Positions 52,373 through 63,147 are shown, counted from the first letter of the stretch. The stretch is DNA of 64,000 nucleotides from Aminobacter aganoensis (GCF_014206975.1 NZ_JACHOU010000003.1:248001-312000), one strand, 5' to 3'. The notes: a model not told the origin generated them from the sequence alone. Numbers and translations: made by a program.

Positions 52373-54358
52373 ATGAGCCAGCCCCACGATCAGAAGTTCC
52401 GCACGTCGATGCTCGAGGACAATGACGGCCCCGGCCACAACCCGACCGAAAACCGCACCATGGGCGACATCATCGCCCGGCGCTTCTCGCGCCGCGGCTT
52501 CCTCCAGGGCTCGCTCGCCGTCTCGGCCATCGCCGCCACCGTCAGCCCCATCGCCATCATCCTCGCCGACGATGCCCGCGCCGCCGGCGGCTCGGCCTTC
52601 ACCTTCGACGAGGTCGCGGCCGGCATCGACGACAAGCACCATGTCGCCGCCGGCTACGACGCCGACGTGCTGCTGCGCTGGGGCGATCCGATCTTCGCCG
52701 ATGCGCCCGAATTCGACCCGCTCAACCAGTCGGCGGAAGCCCAGGCCAGGCAGTTCGGCTACAACAACGACTATGTCGGCTACATCGAGCTCGAAGGCTC
52801 GTCCGAGCACGGCCTGCTCGTCGTCAACCACGAATACACCAACGAGCACCTGATGTTCCCGGGCATCGTCAAGCTCGTCGACGGCAAGATCGAGGTGTCT
52901 TCCGCCGACCAGAAGCGCGTCGACATCGAGATGGCAGCCCATGGCGGCACCATCGTCGAGATCCGCAAGGACGCCGGCAAGTGGCAGGTCGTCCGCGACG
53001 GCAAGCTCAACCGCCGCATCACCGCCACCACCGAGATGCAGCTGACCGGCCCGGCCGCCGGCCACGACCGCCTCAAGACCAATGCCGACGCCACCGGCAC
53101 CAAGGTCTTCGGCACGCTCAACAACTGCGCCGGCGGCGTCACGCCCTGGGGCACCTACATCATGGCCGAGGAAAATTTCCACGGCTATTTCGGCGGCGAG
53201 CTGCCCGCCGACCACCCCGAAGCCGCCAACTACGAGCGCCTCGGCGTGCCCGAAGGCACCTATGAGTGGTTCAAGTTCTACGACCGCTTCGACGTCTCCA
53301 AGGAGCCCAACGAGCCCAACCGCTTCGGCTGGATCGTCGAGGTCGACGTCAACGACCCGACCTCGCTGCCCAAGAAGCGCACCGCGCTCGGCCGCTTCAA
53401 GCACGAGGGCGCCGAGTCGATCGTGGCCGGCGACGGCCGCGTCGTCTTCTACCTCGGCGACGACGAGCGCTTCGACTACGTCTACAAGTTCGTCACCGCG
53501 GGCAAGTTCAACGCGCAGGACCGCGCCGCCAATCTCGACCTGCTCGACGCCGGCACGCTCTACGTCGCCAGGTTCGCCGAGGACGGCGCCTTCGAATGGC
53601 TGCCGCTGGTCCAGGGCGAAGGCCCGCTTACCGCCGACAACGGCTTCGTCAGCCAGGCCGACGTCGTCATCGAGACCCGCCGCGCCGCCGACCTGCTCGG
53701 CGCCACCAAGATGGACCGCCCCGAGGACATCCAGCCCAACGCCGTCAACGGCAAGGTCTATGTCATGCTGACCAACAACACCAAGCGCAAGGCCGACCAG
53801 GTCGACGCCGCCAACCCGCGCGCCGAAAACGCTTTCGGCCACATCATCGAGCTGATCGAGGACGCCGGCGACTTCACCGCCACCAGGGGCAAGTGGGAAG
53901 TTCTGCTCAAGTGCGGCGACCCGGCGATCGCCGAGGTCGGCGCCTCGTTCTCGACCTCGACCTCCGAGAATGGCTGGTTCGGCATGCCCGACAACTGCGC
54001 CGTCGATTCCGCCGGCCGCCTGTGGGTTTCGACCGACGGCAACTCGCCCAAGGCCACCGGCCGCACCGACGGTCTCTGGGCCGTCGACACCGAAGGCGAG
54101 GCCCGCGCCACCTCCAAGCTGTTCTTCCGCGTACCCGTCGGCGCCGAGATGTGCGGCCCGCTGTTCACGCCCGACGACCAGACCGCCTTCGTCGCCGTCC
54201 AGCATCCGGGCGACGGCGGCGAGGACTGGGAAGGTTTCGGCCGCCCGTCCTATTACGAGGACCTGTCGACCCGCTGGCCCGACTTCAAGCCCGACATGCC
54301 GGTCCGCCCGGCCGTCGTCGTCATCACCAGGCAGGGCGGCGGCAAGATCGCGGTCTGA
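52373..54358 (+). CDS. phoX: PhoX-family alkaline phosphatase, Tat-exported
   Basis: The 661-residue protein is a PhoX-type phosphatase (formerly DUF839), a calcium- and iron-using enzyme releasing phosphate from organic esters in the periplasm. A twin-arginine signal ARRFSRRGFLQGSLAVSAIA spans about residues 36-55. Family motifs are LVVNHEYTNEHLMFPG, NNCAGGVTPWGTYIMAEENF, DGRVVFYLGDDERFDYVYKF and NGWFGMPDNCAVDSAGRLWV. AGAGG precedes the ATG and a Pho box lies upstream, so it is probably induced at low phosphate. A terminator follows. Confidence 0.92.
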   Translation: MSQPHDQKFRTSMLEDNDGPGHNPTENRTMGDIIARRFSRRGFLQGSLAVSAIAATVSPIAIILADDARAAGGSAFTFDEVAAGIDDKHHVAAGYDADVLLRWGDPIFADAPEFDPLNQSAEAQARQFGYNNDYVGYIELEGSSEHGLLVVNHEYTNEHLMFPGIVKLVDGKIEVSSADQKRVDIEMAAHGGTIVEIRKDAGKWQVVRDGKLNRRITATTEMQLTGPAAGHDRLKTNADATGTKVFGTLNNCAGGVTPWGTYIMAEENFHGYFGGELPADHPEAANYERLGVPEGTYEWFKFYDRFDVSKEPNEPNRFGWIVEVDVNDPTSLPKKRTALGRFKHEGAESIVAGDGRVVFYLGDDERFDYVYKFVTAGKFNAQDRAANLDLLDAGTLYVARFAEDGAFEWLPLVQGEGPLTADNGFVSQADVVIETRRAADLLGATKMDRPEDIQPNAVNGKVYVMLTNNTKRKADQVDAANPRAENAFGHIIELIEDAGDFTATRGKWEVLLKCGDPAIAEVGASFSTSTSENGWFGMPDNCAVDSAGRLWVSTDGNSPKATGRTDGLWAVDTEGEARATSKLFFRVPVGAEMCGPLFTPDDQTAFVAVQHPGDGGEDWEGFGRPSYYEDLSTRWPDFKPDMPVRPAVVVITRQGGGKIAV

Positions 54359-54381
54359 GCCCGACCGAACCATGCCACGAC

Positions 54382-54405
54382 AATGGGGGCCGCCTGGCCC
54401 CCATT
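54382..54405 (+). terminator. Rho-independent terminator after phoX
   Basis: AATGGGGGCC (54382-54391) and GGCCCCCATT (54396-54405) form a perfect 10-base stem with a GCCT loop, followed by T. It lies 24 bases after the phoX stop. Confidence 0.75.
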
Positions 54406-54628
54406 TGCCCTGCCTCTGATGTGCTTGCGTGCATCTGTTTCGGTTGACGAATCGGGGACGCGTCGGCATCTTTTGCCTGCGCGTGGCTCACGCTCAACCT
54501 CCTCGGACCTTCCCCAGCATGGTCCTTCCAGGAGGCAAAGGGACAGTTGTCTCGGGTCGTTGTCTTGGTCCTGATGTTTCGGGTGTGGTTGCTGGGGAAC
54601 GCCGTCCGAGACGTGAAAGGCCCCGACG

Positions 54629-55615
54629 ATGACCGAAAACCGAAACTTCAAGCGTCGCGTGCGCGCTCGTGCTGCCAGGACAGGTGAGTCCTACACCTCC
54701 GCACTCAGGCACCTCCGCCCATCCAGCAACTCGCAGCCTCAGGCCAGGTCCGTGCGTCTGGCCGTCGCCCAGACCACTGCCTGCGACGATCCCCGCGACA
54801 TCGCCGGCCTGCGCCGTGCCGGGTTAGAGATACGCCGCCTCATGCTCGAGGCGCGTCAGCTGGGCGCGCGGCTGGTGCATTTCCCCGAGGGCGCGACCTG
54901 CACCCCCAACAAACGCACCATGTCCAGCACCGGGCGCGAACACATCGGCCCATCCGATTGGACCCGGTTCGAATGGGCTGTCTTGCGCGAGGAACTGGAC
55001 GCCATTGGGACATGTGCGCGCGAACTCGGCTTATGGACGGTCTTGGGCTCGGTGCACCCTCTCACCGAGCCCAACCGTCCGCACAACTCCCTGTACGTTG
55101 TCTCCGACCGCGGGCAACTGGTGACGCGCTATGACGAGCGCATGCTGTCCAACACCAAGGTCTCGTTCATGTATGCGCCCGGCTCGATCCCGGTCACCTT
55201 CGATGTTGACGGTGTCCGCTTCGGCTGCACGCTCGGCATGGAGTCGCACTTCCCGGAACTCTTCGCCGAATACGAGCGGCTCGATGTCGATTGCGTGCTG
55301 TTCTCGACCACTGGCGGGGCTTTGCCCGATGGTTTTTCTGCCGAGATGCAGGGTCATGCGGCCAGCAACAGCTACTGGACCAGTTTCGCTGTCCACGCCC
55401 AGCACAGCGCGACGGCACCGTCCGGCATCATCGCATCGGGTGGTCGATGGGCCGCGCGGTGCCCAGCGGATGGCTCTGCCGCCATCGCCGTCGCGGACAT
55501 TTCTTGCGATGCACAGAACCTGTCTCGCCCTTGGCGGCGCACCGCTCGCTCGGGCATCTACGAACCGCATCTGGTGAATGGCGACCCGCGTAGCGACGAT
55601 CGCGACAGCTTCTAG
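54629..55615 (+). CDS. Carbon-nitrogen hydrolase (nitrilase-fold) protein with short N-terminal domain
   Basis: The 328-residue protein has a nitrilase-fold domain from about residue 42 (VRLAVAQTTACDD). The catalytic Glu is in ARLVHFPEGATC and the nucleophilic Cys in VRFGCTLGMESHFPELFAEY. The lysine position of the triad reads TRYDERMLSNTK, where many relatives have YDKR, so the Lys may be missing or shifted. Ahead of the domain lies a basic 30-residue segment, FKRRVRARAARTGESYTSAL, a short motif I associate with actinobacterial proteins. The amide or nitrile substrate is unknown. It is a single gene after the phoX terminator. Confidence 0.8.
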   Translation: MTENRNFKRRVRARAARTGESYTSALRHLRPSSNSQPQARSVRLAVAQTTACDDPRDIAGLRRAGLEIRRLMLEARQLGARLVHFPEGATCTPNKRTMSSTGREHIGPSDWTRFEWAVLREELDAIGTCARELGLWTVLGSVHPLTEPNRPHNSLYVVSDRGQLVTRYDERMLSNTKVSFMYAPGSIPVTFDVDGVRFGCTLGMESHFPELFAEYERLDVDCVLFSTTGGALPDGFSAEMQGHAASNSYWTSFAVHAQHSATAPSGIIASGGRWAARCPADGSAAIAVADISCDAQNLSRPWRRTARSGIYEPHLVNGDPRSDDRDSF

Positions 55616-55671
55616 ACTTTAGGAAAGGGCACCGACCACTGCGGGCGGACCGGTCCCGATCGCCCGCGGCC

Positions 55672-56010
55672 TTACTTCCCGGCCAGCGCCGGCCCGAGCG
55701 TGATCAGCGCCACGGCCACCACCGCGAGCCCGACGCCGATGCCCTGGATGCCGCTTAGCTTCTCGCCGAAATAGACGATGGCGACGAGGTTGACGGCGAT
55801 CAGCTGGATGACGGCCGACAGCGAAAACGACACCGACATGCCGAAGTCGCGCACCAGGCGCAGCATGATGAGGTTGCCGAGGGAATAGAGGAGCAGCGTC
55901 ACCACCAGCTTGCCGATGGTCGGCTCGATGCCCCAGGTCTTGGCCACCATCGCGGCGATCAGGAAGATGACGGTCGAAAAACCAATCAGTGAAAGGCCGA
56001 TAACTGACAT
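55672..56010 (-). CDS. Small DMT/EamA-type membrane protein
   Basis: The 112-residue protein has four hydrophobic helices: SVIGLSLIGFSTVIFLIAAM, LVVTLLLYSLGNLIMLRLV, SAVIQLIAVNLVAIVYFGEK and VGLAVVAVALITLGPALAG. The length and YFGEKLSGIQGIGVGL text fit the small multidrug resistance/DMT superfamily, which usually works as a dimer to export cations or small amphipathic molecules. ATG at 56010 is chosen as the start of the first helix. It lacks the Glu seen early in EmrE's first helix, so it is probably not a classical SMR exporter. Confidence 0.72.
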   Translation of the reverse strand: MSVIGLSLIGFSTVIFLIAAMVAKTWGIEPTIGKLVVTLLLYSLGNLIMLRLVRDFGMSVSFSLSAVIQLIAVNLVAIVYFGEKLSGIQGIGVGLAVVAVALITLGPALAGK

Positions 56011-56110
56011 GTGAGGCAAGCTCCCGAGAATGCCCGCGATTTGCTCCGAATGCCGCCCCAACGTCAAGCAGCGCGGCGACACGGTCCAACGCTATCGCGG
56101 CATCCCGCGC

Positions 56111-56140
56111 AAAAACCCTCCCGTCCGGAGACGGGAGGGT
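56111..56140 (-). terminator. Rho-independent terminator of the small secreted-protein gene
   Basis: ACCCTCCCGTC (56115-56125) and GACGGGAGGGT (56130-56140) form a perfect 11-base stem with a CGGA loop. On the minus strand it is followed by a run of five T, 35 bases after the stop of the gene at 56175. Confidence 0.85.
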
Positions 56141-56174
56141 GGGCAGCTTCACGTCTTGGGAGCCCCTGATGCCA

Positions 56175-56486
56175 TCAGGGATAGGTACACTTGCCTTTCT
56201 GCGGTTCGCCCTGCGGGCCGGGGGTGCCGGTTTCTTCCCAGTCGCCGCCATGGCCGGCGCAATAGGCGATCATCAGGTTGCACGATGCCTTGTTGTTGCA
56301 CGTCTCGACATGGCCCTGTGCCTGTCCGCCGCCGCCCGGCGCCTTGAGGCCGAGCTGGTGCGGCGGTGGTGCCGGCACGCGGGCCTTGAGCTGGGCTGCG
56401 GAGGCAGCGCCGGCAAAGGCCGACATCGACAGGGCAAGCGTCGCGATCAGCGACGAACGGATGATGCTGTTGGTCATGGTCGTCAT
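56175..56486 (-). CDS. Small secreted Cys- and Pro-rich protein
   Basis: The 103-residue protein has a signal peptide (SSLIATLALSMSAFAGAASA, cleavage near residue 31), then a Pro/Gly-rich stretch (VPAPPPHQLGLKAPGGGGQA) and a C-terminal part with four Cys (ETCNNKASCNLMIAYCAGHG and CTYP). The mature protein could be held by two disulfides in the periplasm. AGGAG precedes the ATG and a clear terminator follows, so the gene is a single transcription unit. I do not recognise the family. Confidence 0.75.
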   Translation of the reverse strand: MTTMTNSIIRSSLIATLALSMSAFAGAASAAQLKARVPAPPPHQLGLKAPGGGGQAQGHVETCNNKASCNLMIAYCAGHGGDWEETGTPGPQGEPQKGKCTYP

Positions 56487-56805
56487 TTCGGGTTCTCCTC
56501 TGGGACACCTTGATCTTGCGGCTTTCCGGCCGCCACGATCGTGTGTGTCCTGGCAGGGGAAGAAGGTTCACGCCGGATAGGGAAAAAGTTCTGGCGAACT
56601 CCAGCTTTGCTTTCATGCCACGACAACCGGACATGGATATGCGGCAATCCATCCCCTGCGCCGACTTCGACGTCGCCATGCCGTGACATCAATGAAAGGC
56701 ACGGCGGCCCAGAACGGCAGCCGTATCTTCCGACCGCACCTTCGCGCGGTAGCAATCCCAGCCGTCAGACCCCGTGTAATGCAAGCGCAAGGGTCAATTG
56801 ACAGC

Positions 56806-57555
56806 CTAGCCACCTCCCGCCGGGATTGCCGCAACCACCCGCCCGGAAAGCGCCAGGTCATCGTTCGTCGCCATCACTGCCAGCGACGTCACCGGCAGTT
56901 CGGCCAGGATGCGCCGGCGCCACCGCTCCGCCAGCCCCGACAGATCGGCCGTTTCCGCAACGCTCAGCGCCGCCGCGAAGTGATAGCAGCCGACCACGTA
57001 GAAGCGGGTCTGCCGCGCGCCGCATGCCCGCTGGACGAGCGCGAACACGTCCTCGCCGTCGCGGCAACAGGGATAGACCGGCAGGTAGATGCGGCCGGTG
57101 TTGATCCGGCCGAGGAACGGCCCGCCGATGCGCAGGGAGAGTGCGCCCAGCGGGGCGAGAGCCGCCGCGGCGGCATCGGCGCAACGCGCCAGATCGGTTT
57201 CGGCAAGGCCGCCGACGATCGTCGCATGCAGCTTGGGAGAACGTTCCCGGCCGATTTTCCAGGCGATCTTGTCGCTGAACGAAAACGAGCGAAGCTCCGC
57301 CTCGAACCGTCGAAACGCCTCTGACCTGCCCAACTCCCCGGCATCGACAGGCACGACCAGCGAATGCCGCGGCGTCGCGTATCGACCGTTGCGATAGTCG
57401 GTCCCATCCTTGCCGGCCAGTGCGTCCGGGTGGCCCGGGGCCACCAGCGGCAGGTGGGCGAGGCGATAGGCCTCGTCGAAATCCAGTGCCTCGCCTGGGC
57501 CGAAGCTCCGGCGCGCGTCGTCGTAGCCCATCATGGCGTCGTCGCAGAATGTCAT
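56806..57555 (-). CDS. Hypothetical protein, possibly 2H-phosphoesterase-like
   Basis: The 249-residue protein shows no clear family. RSPKLHATIVGGLAETDLAR holds an HxT-type motif and, about 90 residues later, YVVGCYHFAAALSVAE holds a second His, loosely matching the two-His pattern of 2H phosphoesterases (RNA ligase-like or cyclic phosphodiesterase). The central LRIGGPFLGRINTGRIYLPV is Gly-rich. A HPDALAGKDGTDYRNGRYAT stretch lies near the N-terminus. This assignment is tentative. It lies 37 bases downstream of the GNAT gene on the same strand. Confidence 0.55.
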   Translation of the reverse strand: MTFCDDAMMGYDDARRSFGPGEALDFDEAYRLAHLPLVAPGHPDALAGKDGTDYRNGRYATPRHSLVVPVDAGELGRSEAFRRFEAELRSFSFSDKIAWKIGRERSPKLHATIVGGLAETDLARCADAAAAALAPLGALSLRIGGPFLGRINTGRIYLPVYPCCRDGEDVFALVQRACGARQTRFYVVGCYHFAAALSVAETADLSGLAERWRRRILAELPVTSLAVMATNDDLALSGRVVAAIPAGGG

Positions 57556-57592
57556 CTCGGGGGGGCCATGCGGGCAGGGCTGTCGGAGCGCC

Positions 57593-58189
57593 TCACGGCT
57601 TGACCATCAGCACCCAGTTCTCGCCCGCGCCGGTCCAGCCCTCCTTGACCATGGGCTCGGTAGCGATCTCGCGGTATCCGGCGCTCTCATAGAGGTGCCG
57701 GGCCGTGGCGTTGGCGTCCGAGACGATCAGGCTGGTGCCCGTGCAGCCGGTGGCCTCGGCTATTGCGTCGGCCATGGCCAGCAGCCGCGAGCCGAAGCCG
57801 CGTTCCCGCGCCTCGGGCAGCGTCGCCACCACGTTCACGTACCAGCTGCCGACGGCCAGCGCCTCGAGCATGTTGAACGGCACGAACATCGCGGGCGTGT
57901 CGGGGTCGGGTATCGTCGGCTCGATCGGATAGCCGATCAGGCAGGCCAGCACCTTGCCGTGCTCCAGCACGACGGCGTTGCGGTACGAGAAGCTGCCCTC
58001 TTCGCGCCGTGCCCGCTGGCGCCCCATCTCCCAGGGATCGCCGCCTTCGGCCATCTTGGTCCAGAGATACAGCGGCAGGCCGTCGCCGGCCATGTTCACC
58101 AGCCTTGCCAGGATGTCGGCGTCTTCCTTGGTGGCGGGGCGGGCCTCGGCGGTCAGGCCTTCGTCACTGTGCGCAGCCTTCTCGGCCAT
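57593..58189 (-). CDS. GNAT-family N-acetyltransferase
   Basis: The 198-residue protein has the GNAT fold. The acetyl-CoA-binding region reads VVATLPEARERGFGSRLLAM (the Arg-Gly-x-Gly-x type site), followed by the family's SDANATARHLYESAGYRE. ATG at 58189 follows GAGGAGCGG; the frame is open upstream without such a site. The acceptor is unknown. It probably shares a transcript with the following hypothetical gene. Confidence 0.85.
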   Translation of the reverse strand: MAEKAAHSDEGLTAEARPATKEDADILARLVNMAGDGLPLYLWTKMAEGGDPWEMGRQRARREEGSFSYRNAVVLEHGKVLACLIGYPIEPTIPDPDTPAMFVPFNMLEALAVGSWYVNVVATLPEARERGFGSRLLAMADAIAEATGCTGTSLIVSDANATARHLYESAGYREIATEPMVKEGWTGAGENWVLMVKP

Positions 58190-58464
58190 GACCGCTCCTC
58201 CATTCTGCAGCCGTCCCCCGGCTGCGGTCCATATAGGAGCGCGCACCGCCAGCCCAGTCAACCGCGCTTTGGGCTGCTGCCCGGGGGCAGGGCGGGAACG
58301 TCGGCTCTGCCGTTTGTCACCCATCCCGGAATGTCATGTTTTTAAACTTGATATTTTTAGTCCAGTTTTGTATTGGCTCATTCCAGGCGGCGGGTTAGGT
58401 TGCCATGGCCGCGCATCGTTCGGCGCGCGGTCATGGTGTCGGACGAACACAGGAGGCGAACCGG

Positions 58465-58779
58465 ATGATGCATGTCGCTCCCAGCGCGGGCTTTTCCGAA
58501 GCAGGCAGCCGCGAAACGGACATTGGCCGCTATCTCTCGCTTTTCGGTCGTGTCGAAGCCCTGAAATCGCAGGTCGACAGCGCGCGGCGCATCGCCAACG
58601 AAAGCCTCGGCCGGCTCAATGCCTTGCCGCAGCCCGAGATCGGCGAAAACACCCTGTTCGTCGATGCCCTCGACATGCACCGCCGCGACAAGGAAGCGCT
58701 GTTCGAGGCGATGCGCCAGCTCGACGCGGCACGCGAAGCCCTGCGGCTGGTGGCAGCCGCCGTCGTTCCCGGCCGATGA
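58465..58779 (+). CDS. Hypothetical small helical protein
   Basis: The 104-residue protein is almost all alpha-helical by composition, with a likely coiled coil over ALFEAMRQLDAAREALRLVA near the C-terminus and FGRVEALKSQVDSARRIANE earlier. AGGAGG lies eight bases before the ATG at 58465. No domain is recognised. A second small gene begins 48 bases downstream, and the two may be co-transcribed. Confidence 0.7.
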   Translation: MMHVAPSAGFSEAGSRETDIGRYLSLFGRVEALKSQVDSARRIANESLGRLNALPQPEIGENTLFVDALDMHRRDKEALFEAMRQLDAAREALRLVAAAVVPGR

Positions 58780-58827
58780 ATCACAGGCCCCGCCGAGGGC
58801 GCACACGTTTCTGATCTGGAGATTTTC

Positions 58828-59148
58828 TTGTTGGCACATCTGAGCGAGAACGAACGTCGGCACGAGGAAGCCCAGGCGCATATCCGCGCCACCATCATGA
58901 ACGAATTCTGCGAGGTCATGCGCAAGACGGGCCTGCCGCCGATGGTCGTCATGCGGCTCGCCGCCCAGGCCGTGGGCTCGATCTACCGCGAGACCGCGGA
59001 TGCCCACTCCGGGCCGGCTGCCTGCCCGTGTGGCTGGTGCCCGCGCGAAGGCACCGATGTCGACATTCTCTGCTCGGCGCTGCTGGCCGCCTGCACCCGC
59101 CGCAAGGGCCGCGACCTCCGCTCCATGGCGATTGCCGGAACGGCCTGA
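58828..59148 (+). CDS. Hypothetical small protein with CxCxxC motif
   Basis: The 106-residue protein starts at a TTG eight bases after GGAG. The first half is helical (NERRHEEAQAHIRATIMNEF) and the second carries SGPAACPCGWCPREGTDVDI, four closely spaced Cys including a CxxC, then a helix with another Cys pair (ILCSALLAACTRRKGRDLRS). The Cys cluster could bind a metal. It lacks a signal peptide and I do not recognise the family. Confidence 0.65.
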   Translation: MLAHLSENERRHEEAQAHIRATIMNEFCEVMRKTGLPPMVVMRLAAQAVGSIYRETADAHSGPAACPCGWCPREGTDVDILCSALLAACTRRKGRDLRSMAIAGTA

Positions 59149-59193
59149 CCGCGGCCCGCTCGCCCTGTGCGAGGGCCGCGGCGGCGCCGTGCC

Positions 59194-60135
59194 TCAGTTC
59201 GGCAGGCAGGCTTGGCAGATCGCCGCGATGTGGCGGTGGTCGGTGCCGCAGCAGCCGCCGAGGATGCGCATCGTCGGAAACGACCGCGTCAGCGCGCTGT
59301 AGCGGCGGCCGAGATCGGCGGGATCGCCGGGGTCCAGCGTTTCCGAATTGTCGAGCTCGGCATGGCTCTTGGCCGAGGCGTTGGCCTTCACCCCGGCCAC
59401 CCGCTGGAGCCATTGTTCGCCCGCCGCCAGCGCCGGGGCGAAATGGCTCGGATGGGCGCAGTTGATCATGTAGTAGAGCGGGTAGGCGCCGGTCTCGCGG
59501 TCGGTCGTCTCGATCGCCTCCTTCAGCGTCTTCCCCGTCACCAGCCTGCCGTCGGTCTCCACCGTGAACGAGATCATGCACGGCATGCCGAGCTTTTTCG
59601 CCGCGCGGGCGATGCCGATCGCCTCGTCGATGTTGGTCAGCGTATAGGCCGCCACCATGTCGGCACCGGCCTCGGCAAAGCTGGCGATCTGGGCCGCGTG
59701 GTAGGCCTCGGCCTCGCGCGCATCCATGTTGCCGGCCTTGTAGCCGTCGCCGCGCGGGCCGATGGCGCCGCTCACCACCAGCGGCGTCTCCGGTGCTTCC
59801 CACGCGTCGCGTAGCTCTTCGAGCAGGCGGATCGAGCCGACGTTGATCGCCTTCAGCGCCTCCGCCCCGTAGCCCAGCTTCGCGCCCCAGTCGGGGTTGG
59901 CGCGCCATGTCGCGCTGTCGAGCACGAAGCCGGTGCCGCGCCGGCGGGCGATGTCGAGATATTTCTCGTAATAGCCCTTCAGCCGTGCCCGGCCCTCGGC
60001 GCTGTCGAGCAGCACGAAGGAGGCGAAATGCGGCAGCTCGACGCCGTCATGGAAAATCAGCGTCGTTTCCATGCCGCCGTCGCTGAGGAACAGTCCGCCC
60101 TTCATCTGCGGCAGGTCGTTGCGGTACTTGGCCAT
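59194..60135 (-). CDS. Homocysteine S-methyltransferase-family protein
   Basis: The 313-residue protein is a zinc-dependent methyltransferase of the BHMT/MmuM family, moving a methyl group to homocysteine from S-methylmethionine, betaine or a related donor. The N-terminus holds FLSDGGMETTLIFHDGVELP. The Zn ligands are Cys in YMINCAHPSHF and the Cys-Cys pair in RILGGCCGTDHRHI. An open frame continues far upstream on this strand, but the start at 60135 gives the family's normal N-terminus; the extra part overlaps the regulator gene. It is divergent from a TetR gene that may control it. Confidence 0.87.
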   Translation of the reverse strand: MAKYRNDLPQMKGGLFLSDGGMETTLIFHDGVELPHFASFVLLDSAEGRARLKGYYEKYLDIARRRGTGFVLDSATWRANPDWGAKLGYGAEALKAINVGSIRLLEELRDAWEAPETPLVVSGAIGPRGDGYKAGNMDAREAEAYHAAQIASFAEAGADMVAAYTLTNIDEAIGIARAAKKLGMPCMISFTVETDGRLVTGKTLKEAIETTDRETGAYPLYYMINCAHPSHFAPALAAGEQWLQRVAGVKANASAKSHAELDNSETLDPGDPADLGRRYSALTRSFPTMRILGGCCGTDHRHIAAICQACLPN

Positions 60136-60369
60136 CTTTGTCTCCGATACCAACGGTTCCCGTCCTGCCGCACGGCCGGCATCGGGAATGGCGAAAGTGT
60201 CGCCCAGCCGTTGCTTCGGAACTAGAAATCTTGCGGTGCGGTGGTCGTCGCATCGTGAAACAGGTAAAAATTCCAATGGCTTGGCCAAGCCTGTGGCGGC
60301 GTGTGTGTCATCGGTGATATTCTGCCGGGGCCAAAAACCGTACCTCGGGTACAGCGTTTCGGATCGGAT

Positions 60370-61014
60370 ATGGGCAAGGGCCTCGAAACCCGTGAGCGGA
60401 TTCTCGCGATCGCCGAGATGTCGGTGCTCGCCAAGGGTTTCGGCGCCACCTCCATCGACGAGGTCATCGCCGAGGCCGGCCTCACCAAGAGTGGCTTCTT
60501 CTACCACTTCAAGGACAAGAACGAGCTCGCCCGCGCCATGCTGCTGCGCTACGTCGCGGCCAACGACCGCGTCTTCGACGACGTCTTCGGCCGCGGCCGC
60601 CAACTCTCCGACGACCCGCTCCAGGCCTTCCTCATCGGCCTCAAGCTGCTCGCCGAGGTCATGGCCGACCTGCCCAATGGCCACCCCGGCTGCCTCATCG
60701 CCTCGGTCTGCTACCAGGAGCGCATGTTCGACCGCGAGGTCCGCGCCATCGCCGCCAGTTCGGTGCAGGGCTGGAACGCCCGTTTCCGCGCCACGCTCGA
60801 CGAGATCGCCCGCCTGCACCCGCCGCGCGAGGCGGTCGACCTCGACACCGTCGCCGACATGATGTCCTGCATCGTCGACGGCGGCATCATCATGTCCAAG
60901 CTTATGGCCGACCCGCGCCGCCTCGAGCACCAGGTCCTGGCCTTCCGCAGCTTCGTCAAGATGCTGTTTGGTCCCGCCGCGGCCGTCCGCCCGGTCCAGC
61001 CCGCCACCGCCTGA
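60370..61014 (+). CDS. TetR-family transcriptional regulator
   Basis: The 214-residue protein has a TetR DNA-binding domain in the first 50 residues ([20 protein letters not shown], then [20 protein letters not shown] and [12 protein letters not shown]), followed by a helical ligand-binding domain. ATG at 60370 is chosen because it gives the usual short N-terminus; the frame opens at 60301. It is divergent from the methyltransferase gene and lies 52 bases before lepA. Its target is probably the methyltransferase or itself. Confidence 0.87.
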   Translation: MGKGLETRERILAIAEMSVLAKGFGATSIDEVIAEAGLTKSGFFYHFKDKNELARAMLLRYVAANDRVFDDVFGRGRQLSDDPLQAFLIGLKLLAEVMADLPNGHPGCLIASVCYQERMFDREVRAIAASSVQGWNARFRATLDEIARLHPPREAVDLDTVADMMSCIVDGGIIMSKLMADPRRLEHQVLAFRSFVKMLFGPAAAVRPVQPATA

Positions 61015-61066
61015 GGTCGCAAAGCCGCGCTTGTTAACGCTTGCCGCCCCTGCTAAAGCGCGGCGC

Positions 61067-62875
<1,809 letters not shown>

Positions 62876-62885
62876 CACTGCCCTT

Positions 62886-62908
62886 ACCCTCCCCCTTGTG
62901 GGGAGGGT
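62886..62908 (+). terminator. Terminator-like hairpin after lepA
   Basis: ACCCTCCCC (62886-62894) and GGGGAGGGT (62900-62908) pair perfectly around CTTGT, followed by a second GC stem (GGCGGC/GCCGCC). CCCTCCCC...GGGGAGGG palindromes are common intergenic repeats in rhizobia and here probably end lepA transcription. Confidence 0.65.
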
Positions 62909-63018
62909 GGCGGCGCAGCCGCCGGGTGGGGGTTAGGCCCGCAGGGCCGGATGAGGGGCAGTGCTACCTCACCAACCAAGCTTCGTCGCAGATCAGCGGT
63001 GCACGTCGATGACGGGCT

Positions 63019-63147
63019 CCCCCAAAACCCTCATGGTGAGCCGTGAGCTTGTCGAACGGTCGAACCATGACGTTTTGGGGCGTCCAGAATATGGCGCCTT
63101 GCGCCCTCGTGGTTCGACAGGCTCACCATGAGGGCTACTGGAGCGCC
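63019..63147. repeat. Palindromic intergenic repeat, copy A
   Basis: This copy runs from CCCCAAAACCCTCATGGTGA to the GGCTACTGGAGCGCC end. Its two arms (CCCTCATGGTGAG and CTCACCATGAGGG) can fold back on each other with GTTCGACAGGCTCAC complementary to the start. It resembles copy B at 63749 but has a 15-base insertion after the first arm. The 408 bases between lepA and the nuclease gene hold no other feature. Confidence 0.75.

Noticed and set aside
51890-54469. 859-codon open frame on the minus strand opposite phoX
   Set aside because: It is an antisense shadow of a GC-rich gene: composition is Val/Gly/Asp-rich without domains, and the plus strand encodes a clear PhoX.
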